Below the pieces are notes generated by a model. The model had not been told where the DNA came from and searched no databases. It saw only the letters and a program-made list of their open reading frames with translations. From the NCBI GenBank assembly GCA_965216395.1, contig OZ244156.1:248001-312000 (forward strand): a stretch of 64,000 bases of DNA, read 5' to 3'. Both the position numbers and the translations under genes were made by a program. Origin of the DNA: CAZBXD01 sp965216395 (GTDB lineage: Bacteria; Pseudomonadota; Alphaproteobacteria; Micavibrionales; SZUA-601). Below, piece by piece: positions 43,249 to 52,714 of this stretch; within the stretch, counting starts at the first letter, position 1; each line of letters starts with the position of its first letter.

Positions 43249-44850
43249 TTAGCTTGCTTGACGTCTCAGAAAGGCGGGGATATCAAGATCATCATCAATA
43301 TCAGCCGTCACATCAGGCGTTTTTGGCTGTACTTCTAAGCTTGGTTGTTCAGGCTCATCATCAAGTGGTATAGCACGCCCCGCATTGCCCGTTAAGCGAT
43401 CAAAGAGTGAGGCAGATTTTTTCTTTTCACTCGGTTTTGGTGCTGCTTTAATTTCTGGCTTTGTGGCGGTTGTATTCACCATATCAGCCTCTGCAAAAGG
43501 GTCAGGTGATATGTCCAAATTCGTTGTGCTGATAATAGGTTCTGAATCAACTTTAACAGGAGAAGGAGGGATGAAGCTTTCTTCTTTGCCAAGTTCAACT
43601 GCGTCTAATTCATCAGATACCTGTCCAACAGGCTCAGCTTTCAAAGCTGCGGCTGTTCTTGCACCTGCAGAATAACTTGCGGATAATGATGCTGTTTCAC
43701 TCGTAGGATAACGTGGGTTCGAAGTGTGAACAGGATTGGCCGTTTTCTGTGTTGTAGAGGTCAAGCCGCTGGCAGCGACTTTGTTTTGTGAATACGCAGG
43801 AGCGGTTTCTTTATTGTGTAAAGAAGTTGGTTTTTCAGCACCTTCACGCATTGAAAATTTACGCGTATCTGGGTTGCGTTGCGCTTGAGCTTCAATGCCT
43901 GTTGCCACAACAGAGACACGCATTTTACCTTCAAGTTCTGAATTAAAAGTAGAACCAAAGATAATATTCGCATCGGGATCCACTTCATCGCGGATGCGGT
44001 TACATGCTTCATCTACTTCAAAGAGCGTCATATCAAGGCCACCAGTAATGTTAATAAGCACGCCACGTGCGCCCTTCATCGATACGTCTTCGAGTAATGG
44101 GTTGGAAATCGCAGCTTCTGCAGCCTCAACAGCACGGCGATCCCCTTCGGCTTCGCCTGTACCCATCATGGCTTTACCCATTTCGCCCATAACAGAACGG
44201 ATATCAGCAAAATCAAGATTGATCAAACCAGGCATGACCATCAAATCGGTTACACCGCGTACACCAGAATGGAGAACATCATCAGCCATTTTAAACGCAT
44301 CAGCAAATGTCGTTTTTTCATTGGCAACGCGGAATAAATTTTGGTTTGGAATAATCAACAATGTATCAACATATTGTTGTAATTCTTCAATACCTGCCTC
44401 AGCAAGGCGCATACGGTGCTGACCTTCAAAATGAAATGGTTTGGTCACAACACCAACAGTTAAAATGCCAGACTCCCGCGCAGCGCGTGCAATAACAGGT
44501 GCTGCACCTGTACCTGTACCACCCCCCATACCGGCGGTGATAAAGGCCATGTTTGAACCTTCAAGGTAACGCATCATTTCATCAAGACTTTCTTCTGCCG
44601 CTGCGCGCCCAATATCAGGACGTGCACCACAACCCAATCCGCGTGTGATATTACTACCTAATTGAATTTTGTGTTCTGCGGGTGAGCTGGATAGAGATTG
44701 CGCGTCACTGTTACAAACAAGAAATTCGACCCCTTGTAAATTAGATTGGATCATATTCGTGATCGCATTTGAACCACCACCACCAACACCAATAACGGTA
44801 ATGCGTGGACTCAATTGTGTGTCTTCTTCTGGCATTCTGACGTTGATCAT
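43249..44850 (-). CDS. ftsZ: cell division protein FtsZ
   Basis: Tubulin-like GTPase forming the division ring. The GTP-binding loop is GGGTGTGAAPVIA near residue 107, with VGGGGSNAITNM at the start. The core ends near residue 330 (ISVVATGIEA-like). A long variable linker rich in Ser, Ala and Pro follows, and the conserved C-terminal peptide for FtsA and other partners is DDLDIPAFLRRQAS. The length of 533 residues reflects a long linker, as in other Alphaproteobacteria. AAAGG precedes the ATG. It is separated from ftsA by 185 bases that hold a promoter-like sequence. Confidence 0.98.
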   Translation of the reverse strand: MINVRMPEEDTQLSPRITVIGVGGGGSNAITNMIQSNLQGVEFLVCNSDAQSLSSSPAEHKIQLGSNITRGLGCGARPDIGRAAAEESLDEMMRYLEGSNMAFITAGMGGGTGTGAAPVIARAARESGILTVGVVTKPFHFEGQHRMRLAEAGIEELQQYVDTLLIIPNQNLFRVANEKTTFADAFKMADDVLHSGVRGVTDLMVMPGLINLDFADIRSVMGEMGKAMMGTGEAEGDRRAVEAAEAAISNPLLEDVSMKGARGVLINITGGLDMTLFEVDEACNRIRDEVDPDANIIFGSTFNSELEGKMRVSVVATGIEAQAQRNPDTRKFSMREGAEKPTSLHNKETAPAYSQNKVAASGLTSTTQKTANPVHTSNPRYPTSETASLSASYSAGARTAAALKAEPVGQVSDELDAVELGKEESFIPPSPVKVDSEPIISTTNLDISPDPFAEADMVNTTATKPEIKAAPKPSEKKKSASLFDRLTGNAGRAIPLDDEPEQPSLEVQPKTPDVTADIDDDLDIPAFLRRQAS

Positions 44851-44890
44851 TCTTCAATTTACCTTTCTTAGAGTGCGAACGTAATAATTT

Positions 44891-44918
44891 ATCATATCCT
44901 AGCCTATTTGGGATTCAA
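44891..44918 (-). promoter_or_regulatory. probable promoter for ftsZ
   Basis: On the minus strand TTGAAT (44918-44913) and TATGAT (44896-44891) are 16 bases apart, a sigma-70-like pair about 45 bases before the ftsZ start, inside the 185-base ftsA-ftsZ gap, the largest within the division cluster. This would let ftsZ be expressed apart from the upstream genes. Confidence 0.4.
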
Positions 44919-45035
44919 TCGACCAGTAAAAAATTGATTCTTTTATTGCTTTTTTTGCCCGATATAGGAATAATATCATATATATTTTATGTATAGGTAT
45001 GTTTTCTTATGATTTTTTGTTTGCTGTGTCGCAAA

Positions 45036-46304
45036 TTACCAATTTTCTTTAAGCCATTGTGTCATTCGACTGACTATCGTGCCAGGTGTTACGATAGGTA
45101 TAGATAGATTTGGGATTTCATCCATATGATAACTGGCGTAATTAAGCATACCACATACTGCGGAAAAGGCGGGCCCAGAGGTTGCGTTGGCCAAACCAGT
45201 AATTTTAATAGGATTTGCCAAACGGATTTGTTTATCAAGAATGAGCGTCCCTAATTCTCTTAACCCGCTTAATTGGCAAGCGCCACCAGTGAGTACGACA
45301 CGACGTCCTACAATATCACTATAACCACTGGTTTCTAGTTTCTCGCGGATCATTTCAAAAGTTTCTTCTAAACGAGGCTGGATGATACTTGTTAGGATTG
45401 AGCGAGGAACAAAATGTCCGCCTGCGCTTTCATCTTCACCGATTTGTGGTACTTCAATCATGTCTGAATTATCACGGGTTGATTGAATGGCGTTGCCGTA
45501 AAGTGTTTTAATACGTTCAGCGTGATTAATCGGTGTGGTCAAACCGCGTGCAATATCATGGGTAACGTGACCGCCGCCAATCGGGATCGCACTGGTATGA
45601 ACACATGTTCCATCAATAAAAATAGCAATACTGGTTGTACCAGCCCCCATATCAATAACCGTACAGCCCAGATTGCGTTCATCTTCGACAAGGCATGAAA
45701 GGGAGGCCGCATAGGCGTCAACGCAAAAAGCTTCTGTTTCTAAATGGTTATTCGAAACACTCAAACGAAAATTTTTAATGGCGTTAGTTGCTCCAGTAAT
45801 GGCATGAATTTTAGCGTGCATATTTTTTCCATGCATGCCTTTGGGGTCTTTAACACCTTTATTACCATCAATCGTGTATTGGATAGGTATCGCATGAATA
45901 AGTTCATTTTGAGTGGCCACTTCGACATCACGCGCGCGCGATAATGTGCGCCGAACATCGTTATCCGTTACTTCGCCCCCTGAAATGGATGTTTCTGAAG
46001 AAATTTGATGCGATTGGGCATGAATATTGGGTAAATTTACAATCACAGAATTAATTGTTTCTCCGGCCATATCTTCGGCCGATTGTATGGCTTGGCCAAT
46101 GCATATTTCAGCCGCTTCCATATCCGTAAACTTTCCCGATTTTAAACCTTTGGATTCATGGTGGCCAATGCCAATCACATGAATGCCGCCGCTATCGGTA
46201 ATGCGTGCAATAAAACAACAGATTTTTGACGTACCAATATCCAAGGCAGAAACGATAGACCCTTTAGCGCGTGTCGTCTGTTTTGATTTTAAATTAAAAT
46301 ACAT
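45036..46304 (-). CDS. ftsA: cell division protein FtsA
   Basis: Actin-like ATPase that ties FtsZ to the membrane. The nucleotide-binding motifs are SALDIGTSKICCFIA (phosphate 1), TVIDMGAGTTSIAIF (phosphate 2) and VVLTGGACQLSGL (adenosine). The C terminus carries an amphipathic helix-like end (RMTQWLKENW) for membrane binding. The 422 residues are normal. The ATG overlaps the ftsQ stop by one base (TAATG). Confidence 0.97.
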   Translation of the reverse strand: MYFNLKSKQTTRAKGSIVSALDIGTSKICCFIARITDSGGIHVIGIGHHESKGLKSGKFTDMEAAEICIGQAIQSAEDMAGETINSVIVNLPNIHAQSHQISSETSISGGEVTDNDVRRTLSRARDVEVATQNELIHAIPIQYTIDGNKGVKDPKGMHGKNMHAKIHAITGATNAIKNFRLSVSNNHLETEAFCVDAYAASLSCLVEDERNLGCTVIDMGAGTTSIAIFIDGTCVHTSAIPIGGGHVTHDIARGLTTPINHAERIKTLYGNAIQSTRDNSDMIEVPQIGEDESAGGHFVPRSILTSIIQPRLEETFEMIREKLETSGYSDIVGRRVVLTGGACQLSGLRELGTLILDKQIRLANPIKITGLANATSGPAFSAVCGMLNYASYHMDEIPNLSIPIVTPGTIVSRMTQWLKENW

Positions 46305-47158
46305 TAGATGTTCTTTTTATGCCTTGTTTTTTTTTCGTCAAATTCAGGGCGTTCTATTTGTAAGTTGGCCTTAGCGCTTGGTCGAAGAATAACCTGATCT
46401 TCTAAACGTAGATCAATAATGCTTAAATCTTTTTTAAATATTTGATCTGTTTCGGCTAATTTTGATAATTGGCTTAAAGCTAAGCCCACATCATGTTCTG
46501 GTAATTTTACAATCGCCCCATTTTTTAAAACTAAATCCCATCGTCTGTTGCTGATATATGTGATTGCTTCGATTTCATTTAGAACATTTTTTTCAGCCCG
46601 AATGAGAGGTAAAATTTCAGATATATGTTGATGCGCCTGCGCGCCGATAAAAAGCGGTAGATGGTAATAGGCACCAATGTTATCGTGGGTGAGGACATGG
46701 CCATCTTTGTCAACAACAACGATCTTTTTGTTATGTTGCCAAAGCGCAATAGGTTTTCTCTCTAGAAGGTGGATAAAAATTGTATCGGGGAATTTCCTTT
46801 TTACCTGAACCTGTTCTACCCATGATAATTTTTTGATAAATTCTTGTATCTCTGATGGTTTAAAATTTAAAATAGGATCATTGATTTGCACATTAAGCAA
46901 AGCCAGTAATGTTTCTTTCTCGACTTTTTCACGACCCGTTACATGAATATTTTTAACCACAAAGCCATTTTTAACAGATAACACAATCATCTGCTCCCAC
47001 ATATTTGTTTTCAGGTTTTGATATGTTGGGGATATAAAAAAATAAGTAATAAGAATAAGGCTAAAAAAAATAATGCCTATAGGGATAATACGTTGACGCG
47101 CAAAAGCAGATCGTAAACCACTTTGTTTTTTACGTTTCGTATTTTTCTTCTTAGCCAT
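46304..47158 (-). CDS. ftsQ: cell division protein FtsQ
   Basis: Bitopic divisome protein bridging early and late components. A basic cytoplasmic head (AKKKNTKRKKQSG) is followed by a membrane helix near residues 27-47, a POTRA domain (FVVKNIHVTGREKVEKETLL), and the beta domain that binds FtsB/FtsL. I chose the ATG at 47158, preceded by AAAGGGG, over one 24 bases earlier; this gives 284 residues and an eight-base overlap with ddl. Confidence 0.95.
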   Translation of the reverse strand: MAKKKNTKRKKQSGLRSAFARQRIIPIGIIFFSLILITYFFISPTYQNLKTNMWEQMIVLSVKNGFVVKNIHVTGREKVEKETLLALLNVQINDPILNFKPSEIQEFIKKLSWVEQVQVKRKFPDTIFIHLLERKPIALWQHNKKIVVVDKDGHVLTHDNIGAYYHLPLFIGAQAHQHISEILPLIRAEKNVLNEIEAITYISNRRWDLVLKNGAIVKLPEHDVGLALSQLSKLAETDQIFKKDLSIIDLRLEDQVILRPSAKANLQIERPEFDEKKTRHKKNI

Positions 47159-48089
47159 TAGATGCCCCTTTATGAGAGGCATGCAAAACGCATTGATGAA
47201 TTAATTCTTCAAATGCTATACCACAATATTGTGCCTGTTCAGGAACCAAAGATAGGGCTGTCATGCCAGGTTGCGTATTAATTTCAAGAAAGATAAGGCC
47301 ATCTTTTTCATTATAACGAAAATCACTTCGTGACATCATGCTACATTTAAGCGTTTCGTGAGCCTTGATAGCATAGTCAAATAATTTTTCTTTGATCCCA
47401 TCGGGCAGTTCAGGATCTAGAATATGTTCAGTTTTACCTTGTGTATATTTGGCGTCGTAATCGTAAAAACCTAATTTAGGTTTTAATTCTGTTACGCATA
47501 AAGGTTTTATGGATTGATCAAAAAAATCGAGAACCGTTACGGTTAATTCGCGACCCGAAATAAACTGTTCCGCCATTAACGGAAAAGTTTTGATTTTTGG
47601 ACGTGCATTTATTAAGTCTTGATCGTTTTGGATAATATAAATACCCACACTCGACCCTTCACAAATGGGTTTAAGAACATAGGGAAGGGGCAAGGGATGA
47701 CCAAGATTCAAATCTTCTTTGTCAACAATTTTATCTTCAGCCAAAGGGATACCAATTTCTTTAACAAGAGTTTTTGTCAATTTTTTATCCATCGCCAATG
47801 CAGAGGATAAAACATTTGAATGTGTATATGGGATGTCCATCATTTCCAAAACACCTTGAACTACGCCATCTTCGCCACCTATACCGTGGAGCGCATTAAA
47901 AATTACATCGGGTTCTGTTGCTTTTATCTTTTTAATAAGAGCATCAACATCATGCTGTACATCAAAAGGAATGGCCTGGTAACCATGCGCAGTCAAAGCA
48001 TTTATGACGGCTTGACCGGATTCAAGAGAAACGTCTCTTTCTTGTGACCACCCACCCATGAGAACCATCACTTTTTTAGGCATGTTCAT
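47151..48089 (-). CDS. ddl: D-alanine--D-alanine ligase
   Basis: ATP-grasp ligase making the D-Ala-D-Ala dipeptide for the pentapeptide. Markers are VMVLMGGWSQERDVSLESG at the start, EDGVVQGVLEMMDIPYTHS, the substrate loop CEGSSVGIYI and the metal-binding FLEINTQPGMT. The 312 residues are normal. The start is either M1 or M3 (MNMPKK); the stop overlaps ftsQ by eight bases. It is translated directly after murB, with its first ATG immediately after the murB TAA. Confidence 0.97.
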   Translation of the reverse strand: MNMPKKVMVLMGGWSQERDVSLESGQAVINALTAHGYQAIPFDVQHDVDALIKKIKATEPDVIFNALHGIGGEDGVVQGVLEMMDIPYTHSNVLSSALAMDKKLTKTLVKEIGIPLAEDKIVDKEDLNLGHPLPLPYVLKPICEGSSVGIYIIQNDQDLINARPKIKTFPLMAEQFISGRELTVTVLDFFDQSIKPLCVTELKPKLGFYDYDAKYTQGKTEHILDPELPDGIKEKLFDYAIKAHETLKCSMMSRSDFRYNEKDGLIFLEINTQPGMTALSLVPEQAQYCGIAFEELIHQCVLHASHKGASNG

Positions 48090-49034
48090 TTATGGTTTTT
48101 CTCCAATGCGTTTAATTTCCCATCTCAAATCAATGCCTTGATCATTTTTAACACGTTTACGTACTTCTTCGCCAAGATTTTCAAGGTCATTAGCCGTGGC
48201 ATTGCCTGTATTAATCATAAAGTTACAGTGTTTTTCTGACATTTTTGCACCGCCGATGGTTAATCCACGGCATCCCGCATGATCAATCGCTTGCCATGCC
48301 GATCCAGCGCCGGGTGTGTCACGTTCCGGATTGGCAAAAGTAGACCCGCCTGTCTTTTCCCGAATGGGTTGGCTGGTTTCACGCTTGTGTTTAATTTCAT
48401 CCATATATTCTTTTATTTTATCTGGATTTTCAGCATAGCCTTCAAGAATACAATGCGTATATATCCACCCCGCAGGCGTATTTGTATGACGATAATCCAT
48501 ACCAATTTCATCCGCTGTAACTTTGTGGATTTTGCCCTGTCGGTCTATGGCTGTTGCTTCTACTAAAATATCACAAAATTGTCGGCCATAACATCCGGCA
48601 TTCATAAAAATTCCAGCCCCGATTGTACCAGGAATGCCAGAGAGAAACTCCAAACCACCAATACCATTTTTTTGCGCATAGAGTGCAACATTTCCATCCA
48701 GATTGGCACAGCCAACATGGATATGATATGGATGATGCGCATCAACTTCGATATTTGTAAAAGCACGACCCAAACGTATCACCACGCCACGGATACCACC
48801 ATCGCGTATTATAACATTACTGGCTACACCGATAATGGTAACATTAATATCTTTTGGACAATGCGTTAAGAAATGTTGTAAATCTTCTTGATCTTTTGGT
48901 TTAAAAACAATGTCTGCGGGTCCGCCCACGCGAAACCAACTGGTTTTATCCATACCAACATTTTCGCTGTATCGTCCTCGGATTTCTGGCAAACGAGAGA
49001 GTAAGTCATTTGATTTTATATTCAATTCAGTCAT
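48090..49034 (-). CDS. murB: UDP-N-acetylenolpyruvoylglucosamine reductase
   Basis: FAD enzyme that produces UDP-MurNAc. The FAD-binding segment shows SWFRVGGPADIVFKP and FLSGIPGTIGAGIFMNAGCYG. The catalytic Ser is in GGSTFANPE, and AWQAIDHAGCRGL and SEKHCNFMIN belong to the type II MurB subgroup. The 314 residues fit. It is two bases from the end of murC. The partner MurA is not encoded in this window. Confidence 0.97.
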   Translation of the reverse strand: MTELNIKSNDLLSRLPEIRGRYSENVGMDKTSWFRVGGPADIVFKPKDQEDLQHFLTHCPKDINVTIIGVASNVIIRDGGIRGVVIRLGRAFTNIEVDAHHPYHIHVGCANLDGNVALYAQKNGIGGLEFLSGIPGTIGAGIFMNAGCYGRQFCDILVEATAIDRQGKIHKVTADEIGMDYRHTNTPAGWIYTHCILEGYAENPDKIKEYMDEIKHKRETSQPIREKTGGSTFANPERDTPGAGSAWQAIDHAGCRGLTIGGAKMSEKHCNFMINTGNATANDLENLGEEVRKRVKNDQGIDLRWEIKRIGEKP

Positions 49035-49036
49035 TT

Positions 49037-50476
49037 TTATTTATTTTCTAATTTTTTTAAATTTTCTGGTAAAGCATTAGCCCATTTTGTGATACTGCCT
49101 GCACCAAGGCAGATCACCATATCGCCACTTTGGGCATGTTTTTCGATTAATTTGGCCAGTTCGCGTTCATGGTCTAGGGGAAGAACATGTTTATGGCCGC
49201 ATTTGATCAAACCATTGACCAGTGAATCTCTATCATAGCCTTTAATCGGTTGCTCTCCAGCTGCGTAAACATCAGCAATAATAGCTGTGTTCGCATCATT
49301 GAAACAGGTACAAAAACCTTCAAATAATTCTTCCAATCGGGAGTAACGATGCGGTTGGAAAACGGCAATAATCTTAGCATTCTTATCATGAACAATTTCT
49401 CGAGCTGCTTTTAAAACAGCTTGAATTTCAATCGGATGATGGCCGTAATCATCAATAATGGTCACACCATTGACCACACCAATTTTTGTAAATCGTCTTT
49501 TTACCCCTGAAAATTCTCTCAACCCTTGTTTGATCTTTTCATCAGTCATCCCCATTTTAACGGCAATCGTGACAGCCGATAAAGCATTAAGAACATTATG
49601 AATACCCGGCATTTGCAATATTAAATTTTTAATCAAACGTTCTTTTTGATTTTTTAATTCTCCCCCAATGATGACATCAAAATGCGCACCTTCGGCGTTA
49701 AATTGAATATTGGTCGCACGCACATCCGCTTGGGGTGATAACCCGTATGTGTAGATTTGGCGATCCGATACTTGTGGGATTAGGGCTTGTACTTCTGGGT
49801 CATCAATGCAAACAACCCCAAACCCATAAAACGGTAAATTTTGTAAATAAGCTTGAAAGGCACTGCGTAAGTTATCAAAGGTTTTATAATAATCGAGATG
49901 TTCTTCATCAATATTGGTAATTACCCCAATGGTTGGGCGTATCCGTGCAAAGGAACCAAAAGCTTCGCACGCTTCGGCAACGATCCACTCGCCTTGGCCA
50001 TATTTTGCATTCGTGCCATAAGCATTCACGATGCCGCCATTAATAACCGTCGGGTCAAAATTACCAGTTTCTAACATGGCGCTGACAATGGATGTGGTCG
50101 TTGTTTTGCCATGGGTGCCCGCCACCCCAATCGACCATTTTAAATTCATGATTTCACCCAGCATTTCAGCCCGATCAATAACGGGGATGCGGTGTTGTTG
50201 TGCGGCCACGATTTCTGGATTATCTTTTGGAATAGCGGCAGAAGCAACGATCAGCGCCACGCTTTTCCCATCAATATCCGTTAAGTTTTCTTCTCTATGG
50301 CTAACCTCGATAGGAATACCCAACTTTTTAAGTCGTTTGATATTGTCATTGCTGATATTGCTTGATCCTTGAATCTGATATCCTAAATTATGCATAATTT
50401 CGGCAATACCACTCATACCTATACCGCCAATACCAATAAAATGTATGGTGCCAATATCAAAGGGTATCGTACGCAT
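49037..50476 (-). CDS. murC: UDP-N-acetylmuramate--L-alanine ligase
   Basis: First Mur ligase, adding L-Ala to UDP-MurNAc. The N-terminal Rossmann segment is HFIGIGGIGMSGIAEI and the ATP loop is AGTHGKTTTTSIV near residue 115. VITNIDEEHLDYY and DDYGHHPIEIQ are the central and C-terminal Mur ligase motifs. The 479 residues are normal. It lies between murG (19 bases) and murB (2 bases), the standard order. Confidence 0.98.
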   Translation of the reverse strand: MRTIPFDIGTIHFIGIGGIGMSGIAEIMHNLGYQIQGSSNISNDNIKRLKKLGIPIEVSHREENLTDIDGKSVALIVASAAIPKDNPEIVAAQQHRIPVIDRAEMLGEIMNLKWSIGVAGTHGKTTTTSIVSAMLETGNFDPTVINGGIVNAYGTNAKYGQGEWIVAEACEAFGSFARIRPTIGVITNIDEEHLDYYKTFDNLRSAFQAYLQNLPFYGFGVVCIDDPEVQALIPQVSDRQIYTYGLSPQADVRATNIQFNAEGAHFDVIIGGELKNQKERLIKNLILQMPGIHNVLNALSAVTIAVKMGMTDEKIKQGLREFSGVKRRFTKIGVVNGVTIIDDYGHHPIEIQAVLKAAREIVHDKNAKIIAVFQPHRYSRLEELFEGFCTCFNDANTAIIADVYAAGEQPIKGYDRDSLVNGLIKCGHKHVLPLDHERELAKLIEKHAQSGDMVICLGAGSITKWANALPENLKKLENK

Positions 50477-50495
50477 AATGTCTTACTTTCTTATT

Positions 50496-51596
50496 TTATT
50501 CAATTAATGATCGGATCAATTCCGTTAATTTATGGGTTGCATCTAAATGACCTAGCTTTTTAGCGTTATCCGCAGTTTTTTTCAAGATCTCAGGTTCTTT
50601 TATTAATTCGGCCAACTTATTAGAAAGGAGATCGGGCGAAAAATCAGCCTCATTGATAATCCAACCTGCGTCATTTTTGACAACATATTGGGCGTTTTCG
50701 GACTGATCCCCTTCGAGAGATATCGCAAGGGGAACATAAATCGCGGGTCGCCCAATATTATTATTTAAAGAAATTGAACCCGCACCAGCTCTTGATATAA
50801 TCAAATGTGCAAGGGATGTTTGATCTACATAATCTTTGATAAAGGGTTCAACACGTGCCTCAATACCCATAGTTTCATAGGCTGTTTTAACTAGGGGGAT
50901 ATCTTCTTTGATACATTGTTGAACAATATGTATCTTTTTCCTTTCATCTTCGGGTAATTTCTCAACAGCCTTGTGAATGACTTCTCCAAAAATTTTTGCG
51001 CCTTGTGATCCACCAACAACCACAATGCGAAAAGGGTCTTCTGGTTTTCTTTCAGGGTATGGTTTATCCGCGACGTCTAAAATTTTTTTTAAAGGTGGGT
51101 TTCCCGTTAAAACACATTTATCCGCATAAGATTTAGAGAGCTTGTGGGTATGACGAAAGGATAAAGCAATCTTTTTAGCCCAAGGGGCGGCAACACGATT
51201 GGCGCGGCCAAAAATTGAATTTTGTTCATGTAAAATAATGGGTATGCGTAAAAAACGAGCCGCAACAATTGCAGGAAACGAAGAATATCCGCCAAACCCA
51301 ATAATAACCTTTGGTTTATAATGAAATAATTCTGCAATGCTTTTTAAAAGTCCCCCTGCATTCGTCATCGCAGAACTTAAACGCCCAGCTAAATCAGAAG
51401 GAATAGCACTTGATTTAATAATACGAACCAGAATATCTTCATCTTTGGGAAGCCATCGATAACCGCGATCATCGGTGAAAAAGATCGTTTCATACCCCAA
51501 TTCTTGTAGGGCCTCGTGTAAAGCAACGGCTGGCCATACATGACCTCCTGTCCCGCCGGTTGAAAAAGCAATCATTGGTTTTTTCATATCAGTCAT
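50496..51596 (-). CDS. murG: lipid II synthase, GlcNAc transferase MurG
   Basis: Transfers GlcNAc to lipid I on the cytoplasmic face of the membrane. The donor/acceptor motif STGGTGGHVWPAVAL is at the N terminus, VVVGGSQGAKIF lies at mid-protein and SRAGAGSISLN in the C-terminal UDP-binding domain. The 366 residues are normal. The ATG overlaps the ftsW stop (ATGA); a second ATG nine bases on is also possible. Confidence 0.97.
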   Translation of the reverse strand: MTDMKKPMIAFSTGGTGGHVWPAVALHEALQELGYETIFFTDDRGYRWLPKDEDILVRIIKSSAIPSDLAGRLSSAMTNAGGLLKSIAELFHYKPKVIIGFGGYSSFPAIVAARFLRIPIILHEQNSIFGRANRVAAPWAKKIALSFRHTHKLSKSYADKCVLTGNPPLKKILDVADKPYPERKPEDPFRIVVVGGSQGAKIFGEVIHKAVEKLPEDERKKIHIVQQCIKEDIPLVKTAYETMGIEARVEPFIKDYVDQTSLAHLIISRAGAGSISLNNNIGRPAIYVPLAISLEGDQSENAQYVVKNDAGWIINEADFSPDLLSNKLAELIKEPEILKKTADNAKKLGHLDATHKLTELIRSLIE

Positions 51597-52714
51597 TTTT
51601 TGTCTCCACTTGGGCTGCGTCGCGTTAACCCGAGCACCATTCCCATGCCAAATCCAAGAGCCAGCAGCGATGAACCCCCGTAAGAAACAAATGGTAAAGT
51701 CATGCCTTTAGCGGGAAGCAAACTGACACTTGACCCCATGTGGATTAACGCTTGCCCGCCAAACTGCGTTAAAATACCCGCGACAGAAAGAATAACAAAA
51801 AGATTGTTGCTTTGCTGGATACGCATCATACCGCGAATAACGATAAAAGCAAAAACACAGACCAGACCAAGGGTTAAAATAAGCCCCAATTCTTCACCCG
51901 CAACAGCAAAAATAAAATCGGCATGCGCATCGGGTAAAATAAGTTTAACATCCCCTTGACCGGGACCTGTGCCAAAAAAACCGCCATTTTGAAAAGCTTC
52001 AATCGATCGGTCAACTTGATATGTGTCACCACTACTTGGGTCTAAAAAGCGGTCAATCCGGCTGGTCACGTGTGGAAAGGTTAAGTAAATCCATATCATG
52101 GCTACGATACCGATAACGGTTAGCCCCGTCATGATCGAAAGCGGTAATCCGGCCATAAAAAACTGCGCAGCCCAAACCAATGAAACAACAACAGTCATGC
52201 CTAAATCGGGTTGCATCATCAGTAAAACAGCAATAATGGCAAATAAAGCGCATGAAATCATATAGCCTGGGAAGCGGTCATCTTTATGTTGACTGGCAAA
52301 AAGCCAGGCAGCGGTGACACAAAAGGCTGGTTTTACAAATTCTGAAGGTTGGATTGAAAAACCAGCTAAGCTGATCCATCTTTGGGCGCCGTTTCGTTCA
52401 ACGCCGAATAGTAATGTCGCAATCAACAACCCGATCCCACCCAACATGCAAATCGTTGCTAATCTTCTGATATCTCTTGGGTTAAGCAGTGATATTGAAA
52501 ACATAATGACCAAACTGGGTAAAAGAAAAACCAAATGTTTGCGTAAAAAATGAAAAGATGGGGCGCCAATACGTTCAGCGACAGCGGGGCTCGCCGCGGC
52601 GATTAAAAGGCTACCGAAAACAATCAACATACCAATAGCCGACAACATCCAACGGTCAATGGTCCACCACCAACGGCCAATCACAGAATAATCAGTTCGT
52701 GCAATCATATTCAT
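51593..52714 (-). CDS. ftsW: septal peptidoglycan polymerase FtsW
   Basis: SEDS-family glycosyltransferase that works with FtsI at the septum. About ten membrane helices run through 373 residues. Family motifs are GFSIQPSEFVKPAFC, MMQPDLGMTVVVSLVW with its catalytic-site Asp, and GMTLPFVSYGGSSLLALGFGMG near the end. Both ends overlap neighbours by four bases (murD before, murG after), so translation is tightly coupled. Its position between murD and murG separates it from rodA. Confidence 0.96.
   Translation of the reverse strand: MNMIARTDYSVIGRWWWTIDRWMLSAIGMLIVFGSLLIAAASPAVAERIGAPSFHFLRKHLVFLLPSLVIMFSISLLNPRDIRRLATICMLGGIGLLIATLLFGVERNGAQRWISLAGFSIQPSEFVKPAFCVTAAWLFASQHKDDRFPGYMISCALFAIIAVLLMMQPDLGMTVVVSLVWAAQFFMAGLPLSIMTGLTVIGIVAMIWIYLTFPHVTSRIDRFLDPSSGDTYQVDRSIEAFQNGGFFGTGPGQGDVKLILPDAHADFIFAVAGEELGLILTLGLVCVFAFIVIRGMMRIQQSNNLFVILSVAGILTQFGGQALIHMGSSVSLLPAKGMTLPFVSYGGSSLLALGFGMGMVLGLTRRSPSGDKK

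Noticed and set aside
43895..44422. 175-codon plus-strand ORF within ftsZ
   Set aside because: It is antisense to the conserved FtsZ core, Ser/Thr/Ile-rich in the way expected of a shadow frame, and has no ribosome site.
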